This document shows, piece by piece, positions 37,018 through 48,975 of a DNA stretch of 64,000 bases. How positions within the stretch are numbered: the stretch's first letter is position 1; the number at the start of each line of letters is the position of its first letter. The notes beneath the pieces were generated by a model. The model ran no database searches, was not told the origin of the DNA, and saw nothing but the letters and a program-made list of their open reading frames with translations. The position numbers were made by a program, and so were the translations under genes. This stretch comes from Camelus bactrianus (lineage: Eukaryota > Chordata > Mammalia > Artiodactyla > Camelidae): NCBI RefSeq assembly GCF_048773025.1, contig NW_027413960.1:2607945-2671944 (forward strand), read 5' to 3'.

Positions 37018-40000
37018 TTTCTCAGTCTGTTTCCTAGTGCCGGTTTGAAGTTCCTGCAGTTTTCACTGTAAAACCGAGTTGGAGCTAGTACCTCCTCATA
37101 TATATGTATGGAGTGGAGTTTGCAACTGAAGAGAAACTTTGTGTTCCCAACAAGCTAGGTGAAGGACGGCTTTCACACACACTTATCTCTCAGAACTGAG
37201 CATGTGGAGAGACGTTCGTTCATCTAGCACAAAGGGAACGGGTTGCAGGAGAAACTTTTACTCTGGTTTCTCAGTCTGTTTCCTAGTCTCGGTTTGAATT
37301 TCCTGCAGTTTTCACTGTAAAACCGAGTTGGAGCTTGTACCTCCCATTTATATGTATGGAGTGGAGTTTGCAACTGAAGAGAAACTTTGTGTTCCCAACA
37401 AGCTAGGTGAAGGAAGGCTTTCACACACACTTATCTCTCAGAACTGAGCATGTGGAGAGACGTTCGTTCATCTAGCACAAAGGGAACGGGTTGCAGGAGA
37501 AACTTTTACTCTGGTTTCTCAGTCTGTTTCCTAGTGCCGGTTTGATGTTCCTGCAGTTTTCACTGTAAAACCGAGTTGGAGCTAGTACCTCCCCATATAT
37601 ATGTATGCAGAGGAGTTTGCAACTGAAGAGAAATTTTGTGTTCCCAACAAGCTAGGTGAAGGACGGCTTTCACACACACTTATCTCTCAGAACTGAGCAT
37701 GTGGAGAGACGTTCGTTCATCTAACACAAAGGGAACGGGTTTCAGGAGAAACTTTTACTCTGGTTTCTCGGTCTGTTTCCTAGTGCCGGTTTGAAGTTCC
37801 TGCAGTTTTCACTGTAAAACTGAGTTGGAGCTAGTACCTCCCCAAATATATGTATGGAGTGGAGTTTGCAACTGAAGAGAAACTTTTTGTTCCCAACAAT
37901 CTAGGTGAAGGACGATTTTCACACACACTTATCTCTCAGAACTGAGCATGTGGAGAGACGTTCGTTCATCTAGCACAAAGGGAACGGGTTGCAGGAGAAA
38001 CTTTTACTCTGGTTTCTCGGTCTGTTTCCTAGTGCCGGTTTGAAGTTCCTGCAGTTTTCACTGTAAAACCGAGTTGGAGCTAGAACCTCCCCATATATAT
38101 GTATGGAGAGGAGTTTGCAAATGAAGAGAAACTTTGTGTTCCCAACAAGCTAGGTGAAGGACGGCTTTCACACACACTTATCTGTCAGAATTGAGCATGT
38201 GGAGAGACGTTCGTTCATCTAGCACAAAGGGAACGGGTTGCAGGAAAAACTTTTACTCTGGTTTCTCAGTCTGTTTCCTAGTGCCGGTTTGAAGTTCCTG
38301 CAGTTTTCACTGTAAAACCGAGTTGGAGCTAGTACCTCCCCATATATATGTATGGAGTGGAGTTTGCAACTGAAGAGAAACTTTGTGTTCCCAACAAGCT
38401 AGGTGAAGGACGGCTTTCACACACACTTATCTCTCAGAACTGAGCATGTGGAGAGACGTTCGTTCATCTAGCACAAAGGGAACGGGTTGCAGGAGAAACT
38501 TTTACTCTGGTTTCTCAGTCTGTTTCCTAGTGCCGGTTTGAAGTTCCTGCAGTTTTCACTGTAAAACCGAGTTGGAGCTAGAACCTCCCCATATATATGT
38601 ATGGAGAGGAGTTTGCAAATGAAGAGAAACTTTGTGTTCCCAACAAGCTAGGTGAAGGACGGCTTTCACACACACTTATCTGTCAGAATTGAGCATGTGG
38701 AGAGACGTTCGTTCATCTAGCACAAAGGGAACGGGTTGCAGGAAAAACTTTTACTCTGGTTTCTCAGTCTGTTTCCTAGTGCCGGTTTGAAGTTCCTGCA
38801 GTTTTCACTGTAAAACCGAGTTGGAGCTAGTACCTCCCCATATATATGTATGGAGTGGAGTTTGCAACTGAAGAGAAACTTTGTGTTCCCAACAAGCTAG
38901 GTGAAGGACGGCTTTCACACACACTTATCTCTCAGAACTGAGCATGTGGAGAGACGTTCGTTCATCTAGCACAAAGGGAACGGGTTGCAGGAGAAACTTT
39001 TACTCTGGTTTCTCAGTCTGTTTCCTAGTGCCGGTTTGAAGTTCTTGCAGTTTTCACTGTAAAACCGAGTTGGAGCTAGTACCTCCCCATATATATTTAT
39101 GGAGTGTAGTTTGCCACTGAAGAGTAACTTTGTGTTCCAACAAGCTAGGTGAAGGACGGCTTTCACACACACTTATCTCTCAGAACTGAGCATGTGGAGA
39201 GACGTTCGTTCATCTAGCACAAAGGGAACGGGTTGCAGGAGAAAATTTTACTCTGGTTTCTCAGTCTGTTTCCTAGTGCCGGTTTGAAGTTCCTGCAGTT
39301 TTCACTTTAAAACCGAATTGGAGCTACTACCTCCCCATATATATGTATGGAGTGGAATTTGCAAGTGAAGAGAAACTTTGTGTTCCCAACGAGCTAGGTG
39401 AAGGACGGCTTTCACACACACTTATCTCTCAGAACTGAGCATGTGGAGAGACGTTCGTTCATCTAGCACAAAGGAATAGGTTGCAGGAGAAACTTTTACT
39501 CTGGTTTCTCAGTCTGTTTCTTAGTGCCGGTCTGAACTTCCTGCAGTTTTCACTGTAAAACCGAGTTGGAGCTAGTACCTCCACATATATATGTAGGGAG
39601 TGGAGTTTACAACTGAAGAGAAACTTTGTGTTCCCAACAAGCTAGGTGAAGGACGGCTTTCACACACACTTAACTCTCAGAACTGAGCATGTGGAGAGAC
39701 GTTCGTTCATCTAGCAGAAATGGAACGGGTTGCAGGAGAAACTTTTACTCTGGTTTCTCTGTCTGTTTCCTAGTGCCGGTTTGAATTTCCTGCAGTTTTC
39801 ACTGTAAAACCGAGTTGGAGCTAGTACCTCCCCATATATATGTATGGAGTGGAATTTGCCACTGAAGAGAAACTTTGTGTTCCCAACAAGCTAGGTGAAG
39901 GACGGCTTTCACACACACTTATCTCTCAGAACTGAGCATGTGGAGAGACGTTCGTTCATCTAGCACAAAGGGAACGGGTTGCAGGATAAACTTTTACTAT

Positions 40001-40619
40001 GGGTTCTCGGTCTGTTTCCTAGTGCCGGTTTGAAGTTCCTGCAATTTTCACTGTAAAAACGAGTTGGAGCTAGTACCTCCCCATATATATGTATGGAGAG
40101 GAGTTTGCAACTGAAGAGAAACTTTGTGTTCCCAACAAGCTAGGTGAAGGACGGCTTTCACACACACTTATCTCTCAGAAATGAGCATGTGGAGAGACGT
40201 TCGTTCATCTAGCACAAAGGGAACGGGTTGCAGGAGAAACTTTTACTATGGTTTCTCAGTCTGTTTCCTAGTGCCGGTTTGAAGTTCCTGCAGTTTTCAC
40301 TGTAAAACTGAGTTGGAGCTAGTACCTCCCCATATATATGTATGGAGTGGAGTTAGCAACTGAAGAGAAACTTTGTGTTCCCAACAAGCTAGGTGAAGGA
40401 CGGCTTTCACACACACTTATCTCTCAGAACTGAGCATGTGGAGAGACGTTCGTTCATCTAGCACAAAGGGAACGGGTTGCAGGAGAAACTTTTACTCTGG
40501 TTTCTCAGTCTGTTTCCTAGTGCCGGTTTGAAGTTCCTGCAGTTTTCACTGTAAAATTGAGTTGGAGCTAGAACCTACCAATATATATGTATGGAGAGGA
40601 GTTTGCAACTGAAGAGAAA
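37018..40619 (+). repeat. Family B HOR, copy 3, cut off (3,602 bp, about 14.5 monomers)
   Basis: Matches copy 2 at an offset of 4,727 up to about 40,619. There the monomer that should read AAACTTAGTG with AAGCTTGG instead becomes AAATTTTGTG with GGAAGGCTTTC, and the order changes to family C. The two-monomer duplication is included (38,057-39,052). Private changes: CCCATTTATATG near 37,346; just upstream, near 36,992, the sequence has AACGTGTTG. The abrupt mid-monomer end looks like an exchange breakpoint. Confidence 0.85.
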
Positions 40620-43600
40620 TTTTGTGTTCCCAACAAGCTAGGTGAAGGAAGGCTTTCACACACACTTATCTCTCAGAACTGAGCATGTGGAGAGACGTTC
40701 GTTCATCTAGCACAAAGGGAACGGTTTGCAGGAGAAACTTTTACTCTGGTTTCTCAGTCTGTTTCCTAGTGCCGGTTTGAAGTTCCTGCAGTTTTCACTG
40801 TAAAACCGTTTTGGAGCTAGTACCTCCCCATATATATGTATGGAGATGAGTTTGCAACTGAAGAGAAACTTTGTGTTCCCAACAAGCTAGGTGAAGGACG
40901 GCTTTCACACACACTTATCTCTCAGAACTGAGCATGTGGAGAGACGTTCGTTCATCTAGCACAAAGGGAACGGGTTGCAGGAGAAACTTTTACTCTGGTT
41001 TCTCAGTCTGATTCCTAGTGCCGGTTTGAATTTCCTGCAGTTTTCACTGTAAAACCGAGTTGGGGCTAGTACTTCCCCATATATATGTATGGATTGGAGT
41101 TTGCACCTGAAGAGAAACTTTGTGTTCCCAACAAGCTAGGTGAAGGACGGCTTTCACACACACTTATCTCTCAGAACTGAGCATGTGGAGAGACGTTTGT
41201 TCATCTAGCACAAAGGGAACGGGTTGCAGGAGAAACATTTACTCTGGTTTCTCAGTCTGTTTCCTACTGCCGGTTTGAAGTTCCTGCAGTTTTCACTGTA
41301 AAACCGAGTTTGAGCTAGTACCTCCCCAAATATATGTGTGGAATGGAGTTTGCAACTGAAGAGAAACTTTGTGTTCACAACAAGCTAGGTGAAGGACGGC
41401 TTTCACACACACTTATCTCTCAGAACTGAGCATGTGGAGAGACGTTCGTTCATCTAGCACAAAGGGAACGGGTTGCAGGAGAAACTTTTACTCTGGTTTC
41501 TCAGTCTGTTTCCTAGTGCCGGTTTGAATTTCCTGCAGTTTTCACTGTAAAACCGAGTTGGGGCTAGTACCATCCCATATATATGTATGGAGTGGAGTTT
41601 GCACCTGAGGAGAAACTTTGTGTTCCCAACAAGCTAGGTGAAGGACGGCTTCACACACACTTATCTCTCAGAACTGAGCATGTGGAGAGACGTTCGTTCA
41701 TCTAGCACAAAGGGAACGGGTTGCAGGAGAAACTTTTACTCTGGTTTCTCGGTCTGTTTCCTAGTGCCGGTTTGAATTTCCTGCAGTTTTCACTGTAAAA
41801 CTGAGTTGGAGCTAGTACCTCCCCATAAATATGTATGGAGAAGAGTTTGCAACTGAAGAGAAACTTTGTGTTCCCAACGAGCTAGGTGAAGGACGGCTAT
41901 CACACACACTTATCTCTCAGAACTGAGCATGTGGAGAGACGTTCGTTCATCTAGCACAAAGGGAACGGGTTGCAGGAGAAACTTTTACTCTGGTTTCTCG
42001 GTCTGTTTCCTAGTGCCGGTTTGAAGTTCCTGCAGTTTTCACTGTAAAACTGAGTTGGAGCTAGTACCTCCCCATATATATGTATGGAGAGGAGTTTGCA
42101 ACTGAAGAGAAACTTTGTGTTCCCAACGAGCTAGGTGAAGGACGGCTATCACACACACTTATCTCTCAGAACTGAGCATGTGGAGAGACGTTCGTTCATC
42201 TAGCACAAAGGGAACGGGTTGCAGGAGAAACATTTACTCTGGTTTCTCAGTCTGTTTCCTACTGCAGGTTTGAAGTTCCTGCAGTTTTCACTGTAAAACA
42301 GAGTTGGAGCAAGTACCTCCCCATATATATGTGTGGAATGGAGTTTGCAACTGAAGAGAAACTTTGTGTTCCCAACAAGCTAGGTGAAGGACGGCTTTCA
42401 CACAAACTTATCTCTCAGAAGTGAGCATGTGGAGAGACGTTCGTTCATCTAGCACAAAGGGAACGGGTTGTAGGAGAAACTTTTACTCTGGTTTCTCGGT
42501 CTGTTTCCTAGTGCCGGTTTGAAGTTCCTGCAGTTTTCACTGTAAAACCGAGTTGGAGCTAGTACCTCCCCATATATATGTATGGAGAGGAGTTTGCAAC
42601 TGAAGAGAATCTTTGTGTTCCCAAAAAGCTTGGTGAAGGACGGCTTTCACACACACTTATCTCTCAGAACTGAGCATGTGGAGAGACGTTCGTTCATCTA
42701 GCACAAAGGGAACGGGTTGCAGGAGAAACATTTACTCTGGTTTCTCAGTCTGTTTCCTAGTGCCGATTTGAAGTTCCTGCAGTTTTCACTGTAAAACCGA
42801 GTTGGAGTTAGTACCTCCCCATATATATGTATGGAGTGGAGTTTGCAACTGAAGAGAAACTTTGTGTTCCCAACAAGCTAGGTGAAGGACGGCTTTCACA
42901 CACACTTATCTCTCAGAACTGAGCATGTGGAGAGACGTTCGTTCATCTAGCACAAAGGGAACGGGTTGCAGGGAAACTTTTACTCTGGTTTCTCAGTCTG
43001 TTTCCTAGTGCCCGTCTGAAGTTCCTGCAGTTTTCACTGTAAAACCGAGTTGGAGCTAGTACTTCCCCATATATATGTAGGGAGTGGGGTTTACAACTGA
43101 AGAGAAACTTTGTGTTCCCAACAAGCTAGGTGAAGGACGGCTTTCACACACACTTATCTCTCAGAACTGAGCATGTGGAGAGACGTTCGTTCATCTAGCA
43201 CAAAGGGAACGGGTTGCAGGAGAAACTTTTACTCTGGTTTCTCAGTCTGTTTCCTAGTGCCGGTTTGAAGTTCCTGCAGTTTTCACTGTAAAACCGAGTT
43301 GGAGCTTGTACCTCCCATATATATGTATGGAGTGGAGTTTGCAAGTGAAGAGAAACTTTGTGTTCCCAACAAGCTAGGTGAAGGACGGCTTTCACACACA
43401 CTTATCTCTCAGAACTGAGCATGTGGAGAGACGTTCGTTCATCTAGCACAAAGGGAACGGGTTGCAGGAGAAACTTTTACTCTGGTTTCTCAGTCTGTTT
43501 CCTAGTGCCGGTTTGAAGTTCCTGCAGTTTTCACTGTAAAACCGATTTGGAGCTAGTACCTCCCCATATATATGTATGGAGAGGAGTTTGCAACTGAAGA

Positions 43601-44079
43601 GAAACTTTGTGTTCCCAACAAGCTAGGTGAAGGACGGCTTTCACACACACTTATCTCTCAGAACTGAGCATGTGGAGAGACGTTCGTTCATCTAGCACAA
43701 AGGGAACGGGTTGCAGGAGAAACTTTTACTCTGGTTTCTCAGTCTGTTTCCTAGTGCCGGTTTGAAGTTCCTGCAGTTTTCACTGTAAAACCAAGTTGGG
43801 GCTAGTACCTCCCCATATATATATATGGAGTGGATTTGCACCTGAAGAGAAACTTTGTGTTCCCAACAAGCTAGGTGAAGGACGGCTTTCACACACACTT
43901 ATCTCTCAGAACTGAGCATGTGGAGAGACGTTCGTTCATCTAGCACAAAGGGAACGGGTTGCAGGAGAAACTTTTACTCTCGTTTCTCAGTCTGTTTCCT
44001 AGTGCCGGTTTGAAGTTCCTGCAGTTTTCACTGTAAAACCGAGTTGGAGCTAGTACCTCCCCATATATATGTATGGAGA
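40620..44079 (+). repeat. Family C, weakly ordered monomers (about 14)
   Basis: Monomers alternate between GGGGCTAGTACC/GCACCTG types and GTGTGGAATGG types with GAAACATTTAC and CTACTGCC, mixed with GAGAGGAG types. I found no long repeat of this stretch elsewhere in the window. Private changes are denser than in the HOR blocks (CCGTTTTGG near 40,807, GTCTGATTCC near 41,010, GACGTTTGTTC near 41,194, CACCTGAGG near 41,605, TAGGAGAAAC near 42,471), which suggests it has escaped recent homogenisation. Confidence 0.75.
41789..42286 (+). repeat. Adjacent monomer duplication (2 x 249 bp)
   Basis: Monomers 41,789-42,037 and 42,038-42,286 share AACTGAG, AACGAGC and GGCTATCAC, a combination I saw otherwise only in part, near 63,020-63,050. 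The first has CATAAATATG/GAGAAGAG and TCTCGG; the second has CATATATATG/GAGAGGAG, GAAACATTTAC and CTACTGCAGG. A single-monomer duplication followed by divergence or conversion of the downstream half fits. Confidence 0.6.
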
Positions 44080-47000
44080 GGAGTTTGCAACTGAAGAGAA
44101 ACTTTGTGTTCCCAACAAGCTAGGTGAAGGACGGCTTTCACACACACTTATCTCTCAGAACTGAGCATGTGGAGAGACGTTCGTTCATCTAGCACAAAGG
44201 GAACGGGTTGCAGGAGAAACTTTTACTCTGGTTTCTCAGTCTGTTTCCTAGTGCCGTTTTGAATTTCCTGCAGTTTTCACTGTAAAACCGAGTTGGGGCT
44301 AGTACCTCCCCATATATATGTATGGAGTGGAGTTTGCACCTGAAGAGAAACTTTGTGTTCCCAACAAGCTAGGTGAAGGACGGCTTTCACACACACTTAT
44401 CTCTCAGAACTGAGCATGTGGAGAGACGTTCGTTCATCTAGCACAAAGGGAATGGGTTGCAGGAGAAACATTTACTCTGGTTTCTCAGTCTGTTTCCTAC
44501 TGCCGGTTTGAAGTTCCTGCAGTTTTCACTGTAAAACCGAGTTGGGGCAAGTACTTCCCCATATATATGTATGGAGTGGAGTTAGCAACTGAAGAGAAAC
44601 TTTGTGTTCCCAACAATCTAGGTAAAGGACGGCTTTCACACACACTTATCTCTCAGAACTGAGTATGTGGAGAGACGTTCGTTCATCTAGCACAAAGGGA
44701 ACGGGTTGCAGGGGAAACTTTTACTATGGTTTCTCGGTCTGTTTCCTAGTGCCGGTTTGAAGTTCCTGCAGTTTTCACTGTAAAACCGAGTTGGAGCTAG
44801 TACCTCCCCATATATATGTATGGAGAGGAGTTTGCAACTGAAGAGAAACTTTGTGTTCCCAACAAGCTAGGTGAAGGACGGCTTTCACACACACTTATCT
44901 CTCAGAACTGAGCATGTGGAGAGACGTTCGTTCATCTAGCACAAAGGGAACGGGTTGCAGGATAAACTTTTACTCTGGTTTCTCAGTCTGTTTCCTAGTG
45001 CCGGTTAGAAGTTCCTGCAGTTTTCACTGTAAAACCGAGTTGGAGCTTGTAACTCCCCATATATATGTATGGAGTGGAATTTGCCACTGAAGAGAAACTT
45101 TGTGTTCCCAACAAGCTAGGTGAAGGACGGCTTTCACACACACTTATCTCTCAGAACTGAGCATGTGGAGAGACGTTCGTTCATCTAGCACAAAGGGAAC
45201 GGTTTGCAGGAGAAACTTTTACTCTGGTTTCTCAGTCTGTTTCCTAGTACCGGTTGGAATTTCCTGCAGTTTTCACTGTAAAACCGAGTTGGGGCTAGTA
45301 CCTCCCCATATATATGTGTGGAATGGAGTTTGCAACTGAAGAGAAACTTTGTGTTCCCAACAAGCTAAGTGAAGGACGGCTTTCACACACACTTATCTCT
45401 CAGAAATGAGCATGTGGAGAGACGTTCATTCATCTAGCACAAAGGGAACGGGTTGCAGGAGAAACTTTTACTCTGGTTTCTCGGTCTGTTTCCTAGTGCC
45501 GGTTTGAAGTTCCTGCAGTTTTCACTGTAAAACTGAGTTGGAGCTAGTACCTCCCCATATATATGTATGGAGAGGAGTTTGCAACTGAAGAGAAACTTTG
45601 TGTTCCCAACAAGCTAGGTGAAGGACGGCTTTCACACACACTTATCTCTCAGAACTGAGTATGTGGAGAGACTTTCGTTCATCTAGCACAAAGGGAATGG
45701 GTTGCAGGAGAAACTTTTACTATGGGTTCTCGGTCTGTTTCCTAGTGCCGGTTTGAAGTTCCTGTAGTTTTCACTGTAAAACCGAGTTGGAGCTAGTACC
45801 TCCCCATATATATGTATGGAGAGGAGTTTACAACTGAAGAGAAACTTTGTGTTCCCAACAAGCTAGGTGAAGGACGGCTTTCACACACACTTATCTCTCA
45901 GAACTGAGCATGTGGAGAGACGTTCGTTCATCTAGCACAAAGGGAACGGGTTGCAGGAGAAACTTTTACTCTGGTTTCTCAGTCTGTTTCCTAGTGCCGG
46001 TTTGAAGATCCTGCAGATTTCACTGTAAAATCGAGTTGGGGCTAGTACCTCCCAATATATATGTATGGAGTGGAGTTTGCACCTGAAGAGAAACTTTGTG
46101 TTCCCTACAAGCTAGGTGAAGGACGGCTTTCACACACACTTATCTCTCAGAACTGAGCATGTGGAGAGACGTTCGTTCATCTAGCACAAAGGGAACGGGT
46201 TGCAGGGAAACTTTTACTCTGGTTTCTCAGTCTGTTTCCTAGTGCCGGTTTGAAGTTCCTGCAGTTTTCACTGTAAAACCGTGTTGGAGTTAGTACCTCC
46301 CCATATATATGTATGGAGAGGAGTTTGCCACTTAAGAGAAACTTTGTGTTCCCAACAAGCTAGGTGAAGGACGGCTTTCACACACACTTATCTCTCAGAA
46401 CTGAGCATGTGGAGAGACGTTCGTTCATCTAGCACAAAGGGAACGGGTTGCAGGAGAAACTTTTACTCTGGTTTCTCAGTCTGTTTCCTAGTGCCGGTTT
46501 GAAGTTAATGCAGCTTTCACTGTAAAACCGATTTGGAGCTAGTACCTCCCCATATATATGTATGGAGAGGAGTTTGCAACTGAAGAGAAACTTTGTGTTC
46601 CCAACAAGCTAGGTGAAGGACGGCTTTCACACACACTTATCTCTCAGAACTGAGCATGTGGAGAGACGTTCGTTCATCTAGCACAAAGGGAACAGTTTGC
46701 AGGAGAAACATTTACTCTGGTTTCTCAGTCTGTTTCCTAGTGCCGGTTTGAATTTCCTGCAGTTTTCACTGTAAAACCGAGTTGGGGCTAGTACCTCCCC
46801 ATATATATGTATGGAGTGGAGTTTGCACCTGAAGAGAAACTTTGTGTTCCCAACAAGTTGGTGAAGGACGGCTTTCACACACACTTATCTCTCAGAACTG
46901 AGCATGTGGAGAGACGTTCGTTCATCTAGCACAAAGGGAACGGGTTGCAGGAGAAACATTTACTCTGGTTTCTCAGTCTGTTTCCTGCTGCCGGTTTGAA

Positions 47001-48975
47001 GTTCCTGCAGTTTTCACTGTAAAACCGAGTTGGGGCTAGTACTTCCCCATATATATGTATGGAGTGGAGTTAGCAACTGAAGAGAAACTTTGTGTTCCCA
47101 ACAATCTAGGTAAAGGACGGCTTTCACACACACTTATCTCTCAGAACTGAGTATGTGGAGAGACGTTCGTTCATCTAGCAGAAAGGGAACGGGTTGCAGG
47201 GGAAACTTTTACTATGGTTTCTCGGTCTGTTTCCTAGTGCCGGTTTGAAGTTCCTGCAGTTTTCACTGTAAAACCGAGTTGGAGCTAGTACCTCCCCATA
47301 TATATGTATGGAGAGGGGTTTGCAACTGAAGAGAAACTTTGTGTTCCCAACAAGCTAGGTGAAGGACGGGTTTCACACACACTTATCTCTCAGAACTGAG
47401 CATGTGGAGAGACGTTCGTTCATCTAGCACAAAGGGAACGGGTTGCAGGAGAAACTTTTACTCTGGTTTCTCAGTCTGTTTCCTAGTGCCGGTTAGAAGT
47501 TCCTGCAGTTTTCACTGTAAAACCGAGTTGGAGCTTGTACCTCCCCATATATATGTATGGAGTGGAATTTGCCACTGAAGAGAAACTTTGTGTTCCCAAC
47601 AAGCTAGGTGAAGGACGGCTTTCACACACACTTATCTCTCAGAACTGAGCATGTGGAGAGACGTTCGTTCATCTAGCACAAAGGGAACGGGTTGCAGGGA
47701 AACTTTTACTCTGGATTCTCAGTCTGTTTCCTAGTGCCGGTTTGAAGTTCCTGCAGTTTTCACTGTAAAACCGTGTTGGAGCTAGTACCTCCCATATATA
47801 TGTATGGAGAGGAGTTTGCCACTTAAGAGAAACTTTGTGTTCCCAACAAGCTAGGTGAAGGACGGCTTTCACACACACTTATCTCTCAGAACTGAGCATG
47901 TGGAGAGACGTTCGTTCATCTAGCACAAAGGGAACGGGTTGCAGGAGAAACTTTTACTCTGGTTTCTCAGTCTGTTTCCTAGTGCCGGTTTGAATTTCCT
48001 GCAGTTTTCACTGTAAAACCGAGTTGGGGCTAGTACCTCCCCATATATATGTATGGAGTGGAGTTTGCACCTGAAGAGAAACTTTGTGTTCCCAACAAGC
48101 TAGGTGAAGGACGGCTTTCACACACACTTATCTCTCAGAACTGAGCATGTGGAGAGACGTTCGTTCATCTAGCACAAAGGGAACGGGTTGCAGGAGAAAC
48201 TTTTACTCTGGTTTCTCAGTCTGTTTCCTAGTGCCGGTTTGAAGTTCCTGCAGTTTTCACTGTAAAACCGAGTTGGAGCTAGTACCTCCCCATATATATG
48301 TGTGGAATATAGTTTGCAACTGAAGAGAAACTTTGTGTTCCCAACAAGCTAGGTGAAGGACGGCTTTCACACACACTTATCTCTCAGAACTGAGCATGTG
48401 GAGAGACGTTCGTTCATCTAGCACAAAGGGAACGGGTTGCAGGAGAAACTTTTACTCTGGTTTCTCAGTCTGTTTCCTAGTGCCGGTTTGAAGTTCCTGC
48501 AGTTTTCACTGTAAAACCGAGTTGGGGCTAGTACCTCCCCATATATATGTATGGAGTGGAGTTTGCACTTGAAGAGAAACTTTGTGTTCCCAACAAGCTA
48601 GTTGAAGGACGGCTTTCACACACACTTATCTCACAGAACTGAGCATGTGGAGAGACGTTCGTTCATCTAGCACAAAGGGAACGGGTTGCAGGGAAACTTT
48701 TACTCTGGTTTCTCAGTCTGTTTCCTAGTGCCGTTTTGAAGTTCCTGCAGTTTTCACTGTAAAACCGTGTTGGAGCTAGTACCTCCCCATATATATGTAT
48801 TGAGAGGAGTTTGCCACTTAAGAGAAACTTTGTGTTCCCAACAAGCTAGGTGAAGGACGGCTTTCACACACACTTATCTCTCAGAACTGAGCATGTGGAG
48901 AGACGTTCGTTCATCTAGCACAAAGGGAACGGGTTGCAGGAGAAACTTTTACTCTGGTTTCTCAGTCTGTTTCCT
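44080..48975 (+). repeat. Family C long duplication, copy 1 (4.9 kb, spacing 7,712 bp)
   Basis: Matches 51,792-56,687 at an offset of 7,712 bases (31 monomers). Shared rare markers: GCCGTTTTGAATTTCC, GTTAGCAAC with AACAATC and GGTAAAGG, GTACCGGTTGG, GAAGATCCTGCAGATTTC with AAATCGAG and CCCAATATATATG, GCAGGGAAAC, CCACTTAAG, GAAGTTAATGCAG, AACAAGTTGGTG, GTGGAATATAG and CTCACAGAAC. Differences are scattered, more than a dozen noted (for example TTCCCTACAAGC near 46,104, CAGCTTTCAC near 46,511, CTGTAG near 45,764), so this pair is older than the 5,718 bp and 4,727 bp duplications. Confidence 0.85.
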
